Source: Paenibacillus silvae (GTDB lineage Bacteria; Bacillota; Bacilli; Paenibacillales; Paenibacillaceae). From it: a stretch of 64,000 bases of DNA. Shown here piece by piece: positions 35,845-43,440 of this stretch. Every line of letters starts with the position of its first letter. Position 1 is the first letter of the stretch. The stretch spans positions 62,001-126,000 of the forward strand of contig NZ_BMFU01000006.1 in NCBI RefSeq assembly GCF_014639235.1, in the 5' to 3' direction. Position numbers and translations under genes: made by a program. The notes under the pieces were generated by a model. That model was not told where the DNA came from, made no database searches, and saw nothing but the letters and a program-made list of their open reading frames with translations.

Positions 35845-36793
35845 CGCCATCACCCCCTGTTTCTGCATATTGCATCACTGCTACACTGAATGTAACGCCA
35901 AGTCCAACGGTGACAAGCAAATAATAATCCCCTGGCTGCATCAGTTTCTGCTCCAGAATAGCCTGGAGATTAATGTACGGGTCTGAACAAAAACAGTGTC
36001 CGATCTCCTGTACATTCGATGTGTAGATGCGTTCATACGGATAAGATAAACCGGCAGCGACCTTCTTCCAGGAGGACAGATTTACATTGTGAGGAACAAT
36101 ATATTGAATCTGTTGTAAAGTCAGGCCCGCTTGCTCCACAGCCGTGACAATCACTTCACACAACCGAGGAATGTATATCTCTTGAAATTCCCTGAGGATT
36201 TGGGGAGAACCCGTCAATACGTTGCAGAATTGCCCCAAAGTTATACTGGTGAGTCCAACGACATGGCTTCCCGCTCCCCTGCTTCCTACCAGAACGGCTG
36301 CCGACGCCTCTCCCATTACCGTTGTATTAGGGATCAGCTGCACTACGGGGCTAAAGGTTTTCTCGCCCGTCAAAATTAAAATATGGTCATCCGCTTCCAA
36401 TGAAGGCAGCAATGTCTCCGCCACATGAAGGGCAATCAGCCCTGATGCACAGTTCTGCTGCGTAAGCGAAAACGCGATGGCATGCTGCAATCCGTAAACC
36501 CTCTTTAGAGCTTGCAAAACTTTCATAGGAAAGGGGAAATTTTCCTGAATTGTGTGGCAATAAATGATATACTTAATCGAGGTGGGAGCAACGTCAGGAT
36601 GACCTGTCACCTGGGCAAGAACCTGTCCAAGTAACGAAGATAAATCCCCATCCCTGTCGTGCCGAACCTGCTTCAAACCATGAATTTTCTCCAGCACTTT
36701 GGTCTGGGCATGGTTAAGTCCAAGATGCTCGTTCAGTTCCCTGATCGGGACAATGTGCTCCGGAATGTGAGACCATATCTGCTTTATATGCAT
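35783..36793 (-). CDS. Ketoacyl-ACP synthase III-like protein (KASIII copy A)
   Basis: Protein of 336 residues. Cys115 sits in LTQQNCASGLIAL and His235 in YIVPHNVN. As in copy B the Asn of the usual triad is replaced: EIGHCFCSDP gives His266. The conserved change in both copies suggests one shared, non-standard chemistry, perhaps acyl transfer to an amine or oxygen nucleophile. It is the first enzyme gene after the precursor peptide gene. GAGGTG lies 10 nt before the ATG. The last 60 bases overlap the ligase gene. Confidence 0.85.
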   Translation of the reverse strand: MHIKQIWSHIPEHIVPIRELNEHLGLNHAQTKVLEKIHGLKQVRHDRDGDLSSLLGQVLAQVTGHPDVAPTSIKYIIYCHTIQENFPFPMKVLQALKRVYGLQHAIAFSLTQQNCASGLIALHVAETLLPSLEADDHILILTGEKTFSPVVQLIPNTTVMGEASAAVLVGSRGAGSHVVGLTSITLGQFCNVLTGSPQILREFQEIYIPRLCEVIVTAVEQAGLTLQQIQYIVPHNVNLSSWKKVAAGLSYPYERIYTSNVQEIGHCFCSDPYINLQAILEQKLMQPGDYYLLVTVGLGVTFSVAVMQYAETGGDGDVHGVNRFLKPTEVGVNGPA

Positions 36794-36810
36794 CAGTATC
36801 AGACACCTCG

Positions 36811-36850
36811 TTATACAAACGTATGGATCTCCCTTTATACAAAACGTATG
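36811..36850 (-). promoter_or_regulatory. Direct repeat TTATACAAA(A)CGTATG
   Basis: Two near-identical 15-16-bp words, at 36811-36825 and 36835-36850, 24 bp apart, lie between the precursor gene and the first enzyme gene. They have partial dyad symmetry (ATAC..GTAT). They may bind a regulator or form RNA structure; function is unknown. Confidence 0.4.
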
Positions 36851-36876
36851 AAGCTCTTTAAAATGAAGGGAGAGAA

Positions 36877-36898
36877 AGAGCTTCCGCAGAAGCTCTCA
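36877..36898 (-). terminator. Weak terminator/attenuator between precursor and enzyme genes
   Basis: Perfect 8-bp hairpin AGAGCTTC-TGCG-GAAGCTCT on the minus strand followed by TTCTCT rather than a strong T run, 38 bp after the precursor stop codon. Leaky hairpins at this place are common in RiPP operons and make the precursor mRNA more abundant than enzyme mRNA. Confidence 0.55.
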
Positions 36899-36935
36899 TC
36901 TATGAAACTATCGTATCTTTTAAGTAAGTAGAACA

Positions 36936-37247
36936 TTAGGCACGAGCCAGGACTGCACGGGCTTCCAAAGCGCGAGCTTCGGCTGCACGGGCTTCCAAAG
37001 CACGAGCTTCTGCTGCGCGTGCTTCCAAAGCGCGAGCTTCAAGTGCACGAGCTTCCAAAGCACGGGCTTCAAGTGCACGAGCTTCCACCGCTCGGGCTTC
37101 TACTGCGCGAGCTTCAAGCGCACGGGCTTCGGCTGCACGAGCACTCACTTCACGTGCCTCGCCCAGCCCATTTACTTCCAATTGTGAAGCTTCAATTTCT
37201 TTGCGCTTCAATTGCTCCAGTGTAATGGGAGTCGCTTTAATCACCAT
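36936..37247 (-). CDS. Repetitive ribosomal peptide, probable RiPP precursor
   Basis: Peptide of 103 residues. Residues 1-33 form a plausible leader (MVIKATPITLEQLKRKEIEA, then a segment ending GEAREVS), followed by twelve pentads ARA(L/V/A)E and a terminal ARAVLARA. AAAGGAGG lies 8 nt before ATG 37247. At DNA level the core is made of six 30-bp units (36961-37140), each encoding two pentads; units differ mostly at silent positions (Arg as CGT, CGC or CGA; Leu as TTG or CTT), which points to selection on the peptide. It has 14 regularly spaced arginines next to an operon containing an arginase-family enzyme and M16 peptidases. A helical scaffold protein is the alternative. I know of no described precursor with this repeat. 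Confidence 0.75.
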   Translation of the reverse strand: MVIKATPITLEQLKRKEIEASQLEVNGLGEAREVSARAAEARALEARAVEARAVEARALEARALEARALEARALEARAAEARALEARAAEARALEARAVLARA

Positions 37248-37312
37248 TCATTTTTCCTCCTTTCATCTTGGATACTATCATTCTATAATCTTCCAAATCA
37301 CATTTAAACTGT

Positions 37313-37327
37313 AAATGGAGGTAAATG
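37313..37327 (+). promoter_or_regulatory. Shared 15-bp element (copy 1) in the regulator-precursor divergent region
   Basis: AAATGGAGGTAAATG at 37313-37327 lies between the divergent precursor (66 bp upstream of its ATG) and regulator (95 bp upstream of its ATG). The identical 15-mer (as reverse complement) occurs at 39105-39119, upstream of the small membrane protein gene. An inverted repeat CATTTA-5-TAAATG overlaps it (37301-37317). Likely a regulator binding site. Confidence 0.55.
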
Positions 37328-37422
37328 AACCTCAACCTTACTTACCCCGGCTTTTGCTCACTCTGTGGATGCAGTATACCCATCCATTTTCAACGCTTAA
37401 AACTATATGCAAGGGATGGTGA

Positions 37423-38679
37423 ATGAGGATGATCGGACCCAAAATCAAAAAAATCCGTGAGCAGCTGGGACTGTCCCAGAAACAACTTGCAGGTGAGGAT
37501 ATGACACGTTCCTACATAAGCCTTATCGAAAAAGGCAGGGCCGTTCCTTCTCACCGCGTGTTGAAAATCATCGCCAGAAGACTTCATACACCCGTGGAGT
37601 TTTTTGTAGGGGGAAGCGCGCAGGCAGACAATGATATTGCTCAGGCTGTTCTGGACAAGGCCAAAGCCTGCTATGCTGCGCAAAACGACTCTGATTGCAT
37701 ACGTATAGCACATAAAGTGCTGACACTAACAGAGGATATCTCGGATCAATCTGAGGCCTATCTGCTCATTCTGCGGAGTTACAATCGGCTTGGGGAATAT
37801 CGGCGCACTTTGGATGAGGGGGATCTGGCATCTTTTACAATTATCCAGACGGGAGATCGGGAGCATATTGTAGCGTATTATCTGGAAATGGGACGAGCCG
37901 CGTTTCATGCAGAACTATATCATGATGCCCGGAAATATTATGAGCAGGCACATACTTACAGCAGCCGACTCAAACATCTGCATCATGAATACATCTGCGC
38001 ATTAACTTATCTTGGCACAACCCATTTACGTCTGGGCAATGTGGACGAGGGTCTGGGATATTATATCAAAGCGGAGAAGGAAGCCCGTATGACGGGACAA
38101 GCGGAATTATACGGAGAAATCACGATGGGTCTGGGTAAAGCCTATTATATGTCGAATCATGAAGATCATATGCTGTTAAGTCAGGATTGGACTAAAAAAT
38201 CCGTAGAAGCCTATAAACAGGCAAACAGCGACTCCTATGTTCTGGCACTTCACAATCTCGCTGTCATTCAACTTCACATGGGACACAAAAAAGAAGCCCT
38301 TGGGCTGCTCAATGAATGTGCAGTAATCTATGACCAGCGCAAGCTTCCTCACAAGAAGGCTTCCATACTGGAGGAAATCAGTAAAGTGTATCTGGAGGAG
38401 AATAACCCCGAGCAAGCAGAATCGATTATAAAAGAAGCCCTTCAGCTGCTGGAGCTCCAGGATGAAGGCATGCTTCGTGCCAAGTTATACCGCCTGCTGG
38501 GCATCGTATTTCATGAGAAAAATAACCGTGATCAAAGCTACTATTTTCTAAGAATGAGTCATGATCTGCTTAAACGAATCGCCGCCAGTCGCGAGGCAGA
38601 TATCAGCCAGCAGCTTATTCGGTTGAGTTTGCAGGAACCTAAAATGAGCTATGAGGACTACAAATCTTATATCAGGTAA
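37423..38679 (+). CDS. XRE-TPR (RNPP-like) transcriptional regulator
   Basis: Protein of 418 residues. Residues 6-60 are an XRE-type helix-turn-helix (IKKIREQLGLSQKQLAG, YISLIEKGRAVPSHRVLKII). The rest (about 70-410) is a chain of TPR repeats, for example AYLLILRSYNRLGEYRRTL, HDARKYYEQAHTYSSRLKHL and ALHNLAVIQLHMGHKKEAL. This is the design of RNPP regulators such as PlcR, NprR and Rap-like proteins, whose TPR part binds a re-imported signalling peptide. It is divergent from the biosynthetic operon and is its likely regulator. AGGGATGG lies just upstream of ATG 37423; ATG 37429 is an alternative start. Confidence 0.85.
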   Translation: MRMIGPKIKKIREQLGLSQKQLAGEDMTRSYISLIEKGRAVPSHRVLKIIARRLHTPVEFFVGGSAQADNDIAQAVLDKAKACYAAQNDSDCIRIAHKVLTLTEDISDQSEAYLLILRSYNRLGEYRRTLDEGDLASFTIIQTGDREHIVAYYLEMGRAAFHAELYHDARKYYEQAHTYSSRLKHLHHEYICALTYLGTTHLRLGNVDEGLGYYIKAEKEARMTGQAELYGEITMGLGKAYYMSNHEDHMLLSQDWTKKSVEAYKQANSDSYVLALHNLAVIQLHMGHKKEALGLLNECAVIYDQRKLPHKKASILEEISKVYLEENNPEQAESIIKEALQLLELQDEGMLRAKLYRLLGIVFHEKNNRDQSYYFLRMSHDLLKRIAASREADISQQLIRLSLQEPKMSYEDYKSYIR

Positions 38680-38726
38680 ACGATCTTCACCTAACAACTA
38701 GGGAGAATCGGGTGAGCGAATTAAAT

Positions 38727-38752
38727 GAAGGGGCTCCTTGCAGAGCCCCTTC
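38727..38752. terminator. Bidirectional terminator between the regulator and the small protein gene
   Basis: Perfect 10-bp stem GAAGGGGCTC / GAGCCCCTTC with a 6-nt loop, between convergent genes. T-rich sequence follows on the minus strand. Confidence 0.7.
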
Positions 38753-38794
38753 ACATGAATGAACCCAGCTTCCAGAATACATCCTGTGCTGTGC

Positions 38795-38998
38795 TCAGCG
38801 AGTAGGAACCGGATCGTTCAGTTCCAACGAAACGTTCATTGGTTGGTTTGGCACCAAAATATGCTGTCCGTAAGTTTGGACCAGTCCTCCACGGAGCCCG
38901 TAGATATGAAGCTGTCCCGAAATGAAGGGTACAAGCATGATAATAACAAAACCGAGCTGCGTTGCAGCAGCAAGCCATTTCGTACCTCTTTTCTCCAT
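38795..38998 (-). CDS. Small membrane or exported protein, possible signalling propeptide
   Basis: Protein of 67 residues. Residues 1-8 are basic (MEKRGTKW), residues 9-28 form one hydrophobic helix (LAAATQLGFVIIMLVPFISG), and the tail (29-67) is polar and ends NVSLELNDPVPTR. GAGGAGAG lies about 6-7 nt before ATG 38998. No family is recognised. Its position beside an RNPP-like regulator and a 15-bp upstream element shared with the regulator/precursor region suggest a secreted propeptide whose C-terminal fragment could be the regulator's ligand; a small accessory or immunity membrane protein is an alternative. Confidence 0.65.
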   Translation of the reverse strand: MEKRGTKWLAAATQLGFVIIMLVPFISGQLHIYGLRGGLVQTYGQHILVPNQPMNVSLELNDPVPTR

Positions 38999-39104
38999 AT
39001 TTATCTCTCCTCATGTTTTAATCAACATCAGACCGGTCATCGTATCAAGGTGACCTATACTATATCTTACGGACATTTTCAGTGACTTAAAATACGTTAA
39101 TTGC

Positions 39105-39119
39105 CATTTACCTCCATTT
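39105..39119 (-). promoter_or_regulatory. Shared 15-bp element (copy 2) upstream of the small protein gene
   Basis: CATTTACCTCCATTT is the exact reverse complement of the element at 37313-37327. Relative to the small protein gene it lies 107-121 bp upstream of the ATG, in the same orientation as copy 1 has to the regulator gene. A TATAGT -10-like hexamer (near 39060 on the minus strand) lacks a good -35, as expected for an activated promoter. Confidence 0.5.
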
Positions 39120-39130
39120 TCCTGCAAATT

Positions 39131-39550
39131 TCACGAATAAAACGTCATATGTGGTTTTTCCTCACGATAATATTTCAGCCGCTGCTGCAAACTGCCTGTG
39201 TGCAGTTCAAATAAATGACCGTCCGGGTCTGTAAAATAAACTGATTTCCCATCCTTCGCATCTCTTGGTCTTCCGGGAATAATATCGGCTCCGGCTGCTC
39301 GCAGCTGCTCTACCGATGCTTCAAACTCCTCTTCTTTTACAGTAAAGGCGATATGGGTATAGGTACGTTCCGTATAATTACGAAGAACATCCTCCTGATT
39401 CAAAGCAATCCAAAGCCCGGCCAGTTCAAAGTAAGCCAGCTTGCGCCCTTTAACCTGTATTCGGGCACCTAGAGCCTGCTCAAAGAATGTAATGGATTGC
39501 TCCAGATTGGATACGGAAAAGCATAAATGGTTGATTCCCTGAATATTCAT
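39131..39550 (-). CDS. fosB: FosB-type fosfomycin bacillithiol transferase
   Basis: Protein of 139 residues, the normal FosB length. The metal ligands are visible in GINHLCFSV (His8), YTHIAF (His) and HLFELHTGS (Glu), and the C-terminus LKYYREEKPHMTFY is the family signature. FosB opens the epoxide of fosfomycin by adding bacillithiol or cysteine in the cytoplasm. The start at 39550 is preferred because AGGAG lies 5-6 nt upstream, in place of a longer frame beginning at 39589. It appears to be a single-gene unit; intrinsic fosB genes are common in Bacillales, so this need not be acquired. Confidence 0.93.
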   Translation of the reverse strand: MNIQGINHLCFSVSNLEQSITFFEQALGARIQVKGRKLAYFELAGLWIALNQEDVLRNYTERTYTHIAFTVKEEEFEASVEQLRAAGADIIPGRPRDAKDGKSVYFTDPDGHLFELHTGSLQQRLKYYREEKPHMTFYS

Positions 39551-39711
39551 ATGGCTCCTGACACCTCCGGTTATTTTAAAGAGATACATCCTTATTATGG
39601 TATATGTTTCCTGAAGAAAACAAGCATTCTCATCGGTTCACACCGCACCTTCCTCTAGGCGAATGCATAGGGTAGGCTTATCAAGAAATGTTCTAGGAGG
39701 TTATGCAAACG

Positions 39712-40611
39712 ATGAACCCGGTCTATCCATTTTACGGTGAGAAAACGGTGTGTAAACCGCAAAAGCTGGCTTTTCCGCCCCAGCATCAGGATCAACAGCC
39801 CGGTCTGGAGACGTTAATGGTTCCCGAGCCAATCAGCGAGGACCCTGCTTATATTGGCAGCTGCAAGCTTCAAGGCAAAGTTGCGATTATTACTGGCGGC
39901 GACAGCGGCATTGGACGGGCGGCAGCGATCGCTTTTGCCAAGGAAGGGGCAGACGTTGTTATTGCTTATTTATACGAACGGGAAGACGCTGAATGGACAC
40001 GCAGCCGGATCGAGGAGCTGGGTCAGCGCTGTATGTTGATTGAAACCGATCTGCGGCTGAAGCCCAATTGTGAACAGGTCATTCGCAAGACAATGGAAAC
40101 GTTCGGCAAAATGGATGTGCTGGTCAACAACCACGCCGTGCAATACGTGCAGCAGAGCATTGTCGACATCTCGGAGGAGCAGCTCTATCATACGTTTCAG
40201 ACCAATGTGTTCTCGTATTTTTTCCTGATCCAGAGCGCCCTTCCGCATCTGTGCAAAGGAGCATCCATCATCAACACGGCTTCCATTACGGCCTACAAAG
40301 GTGATGTGCGACTCATTGATTATTCCTCAACCAAGGGAGCGGTCGTATCGCTCACGCGTGTACTTTCCCAATCTCTGGCAGATAAAGGTATTCGGGTAAA
40401 TGCTGTCGCTCCGGGTCCAATCTGGACTCCGCTTATTCCGTCCAGCTTCTCGGCTGAGGATGTGCAGGTGTTTGGCACAGATACGCCAATGGGCCGGGCA
40501 GGCCAGCCCTATGAACTTGCAGCAGCATACGTCTATCTGGCATCGCGTGATTCCTCCTATGTTACGGGTGAATGCATTCATGTGAACGGCGGCGATATGG
40601 TAACTACGTAA
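39712..40611 (+). CDS. SDR-family oxidoreductase (YhdF/YhxC-like)
   Basis: Protein of 299 residues. It has the 45-residue N-terminal extension rich in Pro/Gln (AFPPQHQDQQPGLE) typical of the YhdF/YhxC/GsiB-neighbour SDRs, then NAD(P)-binding GGDSGIGRAAA, the structural VNNHAVQ (usually NNAG), and the catalytic S..Y-x3-K in NTASITAYKG and DYSSTKGA. The substrate is unknown; relatives are general-stress or glucose-dehydrogenase-like enzymes. ATG 39712 is 11 nt after AGGAGG; ATG 39703 is only 2 nt after it. Confidence 0.88.
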   Translation: MNPVYPFYGEKTVCKPQKLAFPPQHQDQQPGLETLMVPEPISEDPAYIGSCKLQGKVAIITGGDSGIGRAAAIAFAKEGADVVIAYLYEREDAEWTRSRIEELGQRCMLIETDLRLKPNCEQVIRKTMETFGKMDVLVNNHAVQYVQQSIVDISEEQLYHTFQTNVFSYFFLIQSALPHLCKGASIINTASITAYKGDVRLIDYSSTKGAVVSLTRVLSQSLADKGIRVNAVAPGPIWTPLIPSSFSAEDVQVFGTDTPMGRAGQPYELAAAYVYLASRDSSYVTGECIHVNGGDMVTT

Positions 40612-40793
40612 GCTTATGCAGCTGCAGCTGATTCTATATACGTTTGATTGCCAATGAAACACATAGATACGGAGGATAGGTTGGATTTGGAGCGTTTAGC
40701 AGGAGTTTGGCGGTCTGGTTGCGAAAAGGGTTTAGGAGCTATCGCTTCGGTTAAAACAAAATCTGACATCTCGCGACAAGGAGCTGACCCACC

Positions 40794-42404
40794 ATGAACT
40801 TTGATTCTCTCTACCAACCCTATCCCTCCTACCGGGTACCCGTCTATGCCAAGCAAGGTATGGTTGCTACTTCACAGCCGCTGGCGGCACAAGCGGGGCT
40901 GGATATTTTGAAGCAAGGCGGCAATGCCATCGATGCCGCCATTGCTACTGCGGCAGCACTCACCGTGCTGGAGCCAACGTCCAATGGCATTGGTGGCGAT
41001 GCTTTTGCCCTCGTCTGGACGGAGGGCAAGCTGCATGGCCTGAATGCCAGTGGGCCTGCGCCTCAGAGCATTTCGATTGAGGCGCTGCATGCGGCAGGCT
41101 ATACGGAGATGCCGAAGCTGGGGGTTGTGCCGGTGACGGTGCCTGGCGCACCGGCGGGGTGGGCGGAGCTGAGCCGTCGTTTTGGACGGCTCACGCTGGC
41201 GCAAGTGCTGGAACCGGCCATCCGCTATGCGGAGGAAGGTTATCCGCTTGCGCCGGGGCTGGCCCGCCACTGGGCGCGGGCGGCCGAGGTCTATGCACGC
41301 CAGGGCGATGCGGATGCAGGGCGTGCGTGGTTTGAGACGTTTACCCCTGGCGGGCGCGTGCCCGCTGCGGGGGAGCTGTGGCGCTCGCCGGGCCATGCGG
41401 CCACGTTGCGCCGGATTGGCGAGAGCGAAGCGCGAGACTTTTACGAAGGAGAACTGGCGGAGCGCATTCACGCTTTTCTGGCCGAGCACGGCGGTTACCT
41501 GACTCGTGATGACCTGAAGGCTTTCCGGCCGGAATGGGTTGATCCGATCTCGGTATCTTATCGCGGCTTCGATGTGTGGGAGATTCCGCCGAACGGGCAA
41601 GGGCTGATTGCCCTCTCCGCACTCAATCTGCTGAAGGGCTTCGACTTTGCCGAGAAGGAAACTGTCATCAGTTATCATCGGCAGCTGGAGGCGATGAAGC
41701 TGGCTTTTGCCGATGGGGAAAAATACATTACGGAAGAACGCAAGATGGGTATTTCCGTGGAAGAGCTGTTATCCGAGGCCTACGCCGCAGAACGGCGCAA
41801 GCTTATTGTCTACACGGCACAGGCACCAGAAGCTGGTGATCCGCGCGCAAGCGGGACTGTTTATTTGGCAGCCGCAGATGGCGAAGGCAACATGGTTTCT
41901 TTTATCCAGAGTAATTATATGGGCTTTGGGTCAGGACTGGTGGTGCCGGACACAGGCATCTCACTCCAGAACCGCGGACATAACTTCTCACTCAACCCTC
42001 TGCATGCGAACGCTCTGGAGCCAGGTAAACGCACGTATCATACAATTATCCCCGGATTCCTGACACGCGGCGATGTGGCTGTTGGTCCATTCGGAGTCAT
42101 GGGCGGTTTCATGCAGCCCCAAGGTCATGTGCAGGTCGTGATGAATACGATCGATTACCACCTGAATCCACAAGCAGCCCTCGATTCGCCGCGCTGGCAG
42201 TGGATGAAGGATAAAACGGTGCTCGTAGAGCAGGGCTTCCCGCAGCATATTGCCCAAGCGCTCGCCCGCAAAGGACACGACATCCGCACCGAGCTGGACA
42301 CCTCCCAGTTTGGACGTGGACAGATCATCTGGCGCAACCCGGATACAGGCGTACTGTGCGGAGGTACAGAGAGCCGGACAGATGGCTCTATCGCGGCCTG
42401 GTAG
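40794..42404 (+). CDS. Gamma-glutamyltransferase family protein (YwrD-like)
   Basis: Protein of 536 residues of the gamma-glutamyltranspeptidase family, made as one chain that cleaves itself before the nucleophilic Thr in ASGTVYLAAADGEGNMVSF. Other conserved parts are GGNAIDAAIATAAALTVLEP, NGIGGDAFALVW and PFGVMGGFMQPQGHVQ. There is no signal peptide, so like B. subtilis YwrD it is probably cytoplasmic, acting on glutathione-like or other gamma-glutamyl or acyl substrates. AAGGAG lies about 10 nt before the ATG. The middle (41050-41500) is clearly GC-richer than the flanks. Confidence 0.9.
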   Translation: MNFDSLYQPYPSYRVPVYAKQGMVATSQPLAAQAGLDILKQGGNAIDAAIATAAALTVLEPTSNGIGGDAFALVWTEGKLHGLNASGPAPQSISIEALHAAGYTEMPKLGVVPVTVPGAPAGWAELSRRFGRLTLAQVLEPAIRYAEEGYPLAPGLARHWARAAEVYARQGDADAGRAWFETFTPGGRVPAAGELWRSPGHAATLRRIGESEARDFYEGELAERIHAFLAEHGGYLTRDDLKAFRPEWVDPISVSYRGFDVWEIPPNGQGLIALSALNLLKGFDFAEKETVISYHRQLEAMKLAFADGEKYITEERKMGISVEELLSEAYAAERRKLIVYTAQAPEAGDPRASGTVYLAAADGEGNMVSFIQSNYMGFGSGLVVPDTGISLQNRGHNFSLNPLHANALEPGKRTYHTIIPGFLTRGDVAVGPFGVMGGFMQPQGHVQVVMNTIDYHLNPQAALDSPRWQWMKDKTVLVEQGFPQHIAQALARKGHDIRTELDTSQFGRGQIIWRNPDTGVLCGGTESRTDGSIAAW

Positions 42405-42430
42405 AACCAATCACACCGTAGGAATGATAA

Positions 42431-42545
42431 AAATATCGCTAACATGGTGCAAATATCGCTGACATGGTGCAAATATCGCTGACATGGTGCAAATATCGAA
42501 GGGATGATGCAAATATCACAGTGATAATGCAATCATCGCAAGCAC
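42431..42545. repeat. 20-bp tandem repeat array
   Basis: About five to six units of AAATATCGCTGACATGGTGC, the first three nearly identical and the later ones diverged. Located directly after the gamma-glutamyltransferase gene. No coding function is apparent. Confidence 0.8.
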
Positions 42546-42565
42546 AATGTGACAGTTATGCAGAT

Positions 42566-42729
42566 GTTGGTGGGCATATATTAAACATATTGGTTGAGCT
42601 CCAGTCATACAAACGCTGGTGGGCACATATTAAACATATTGGTTGAGCTCCAGTCATACAAACGCTGGTGGGCACATATTAAACATATTGGTTGAGCTCC
42701 AGTCATACAGACGCTGGTGGGCACATATT
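42566..42729. repeat. 49-bp tandem repeat array
   Basis: Three complete 49-bp units (from 42566, 42615 and 42664) and a partial fourth. Units begin GCTGGTGGGCACATATTAAA and differ at one or two bases. There are no spacers between units, so this is not CRISPR. The near identity indicates recent expansion. Confidence 0.88.
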
Positions 42730-42781
42730 CGTGACACAACAAAGTTCCGGGTATATTTGAGTGTGAGTGTGAATGTAAGTG

Positions 42782-42974
42782 TAACGATCTCAGATGACCT
42801 TATTTGTGAGATTTTGGGCTTTCTGGAATTCTAACGATTCCCAGAGAGCTTATTCCCCCTAAAATCAAAGAAACTGACCTGTTTTCATGTGAAATACTTG
42901 AAATAAGGTTTCCTGAGATCGTTAGAAATTAAAAGTAGCAAAAATACTCCATATAAGGTTTCTACGAATCGTTA
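42782..42974. repeat. Dispersed intergenic repeat, locus 2
   Basis: Copies TAACGATCTCAGATGACC (42782) and TAACGATTCCCAGAGAGC (42834) face reverse copies AAGGTTTCCTGAGATCGTTA (about 42905) and AAGGTTTCTACGAATCGTTA (about 42955). Same family as the loci at 7549, 49296, 56289 and 60704. The remaining part up to 43440 is low-complexity (GTTGAGGCTGTT words near 43220-43270) and holds no supported gene. Confidence 0.75.
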
Positions 42975-43440
42975 GAATTTTTGCAAGCTGAAAAATGAGG
43001 ATTTGTAGAAGACACATCTCTGAGCTGCAGCGGAATTGTTTTCATTTTCAGGTCTTAGCTGCGGAAGGATAAAGGTTAGTTTCGAATAGTGTGACTACGG
43101 TGGGACTTGTACTGCGCTGGGTTCGAGTAACTTGATTGAGACGGACTTGTACTGGTTAGACGAGCAATGCTAGAGCTTCGGTTTCTACTTCGGCAGTGAA
43201 GAGTATAATGTTTGGTGCTGTTGAGGGCTGTTGAGGCTGTTAGATGCTGCTTGGCTCTGTTTGAGGCTGCTTAAGGCAGGCAACAGAATCGGTATTTTAA
43301 CAGTAACTTCATTTACAGCATCAAAAAGGAGCCCGCCCATCACATCATGGCAAGCTCCTTTTGATATGTTTATGGTAGGGGTGCCATAATGACGTGTGAC
43401 ACACTTTCATGTGGTTGGCAAACAAGTTACCCCATGTGCC

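Noticed and set aside
36961..37140. CRISPR or non-coding minisatellite in the 30-bp repeats
   Set aside because: The repeats keep one reading frame with silent differences, a start codon and an RBS, and have no spacers.
21188..37247. Aminoglycoside (butirosin-type) cluster
   Set aside because: Only the acyl side-chain genes have counterparts; no 2-deoxystreptamine or sugar-transfer genes are present.
21188..37247. Lanthipeptide, sactipeptide or lasso peptide cluster
   Set aside because: No LanB/LanC/LanM, radical SAM, or lasso cyclase genes are seen, and the precursor has no Cys, Thr or suitable Ser residues in the repeats.
39131..39550. fosB as an acquired resistance island
   Set aside because: No mobile genes flank it, and chromosomal fosB is common in Bacillales.
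40872..41678. 268-codon minus-strand frame within the gamma-glutamyltransferase gene
   Set aside because: Antisense shadow in GC-rich coding DNA without an RBS.
42566..42729. CRISPR array
   Set aside because: The 49-bp units are directly adjacent with no unique spacers and no cas genes are near.
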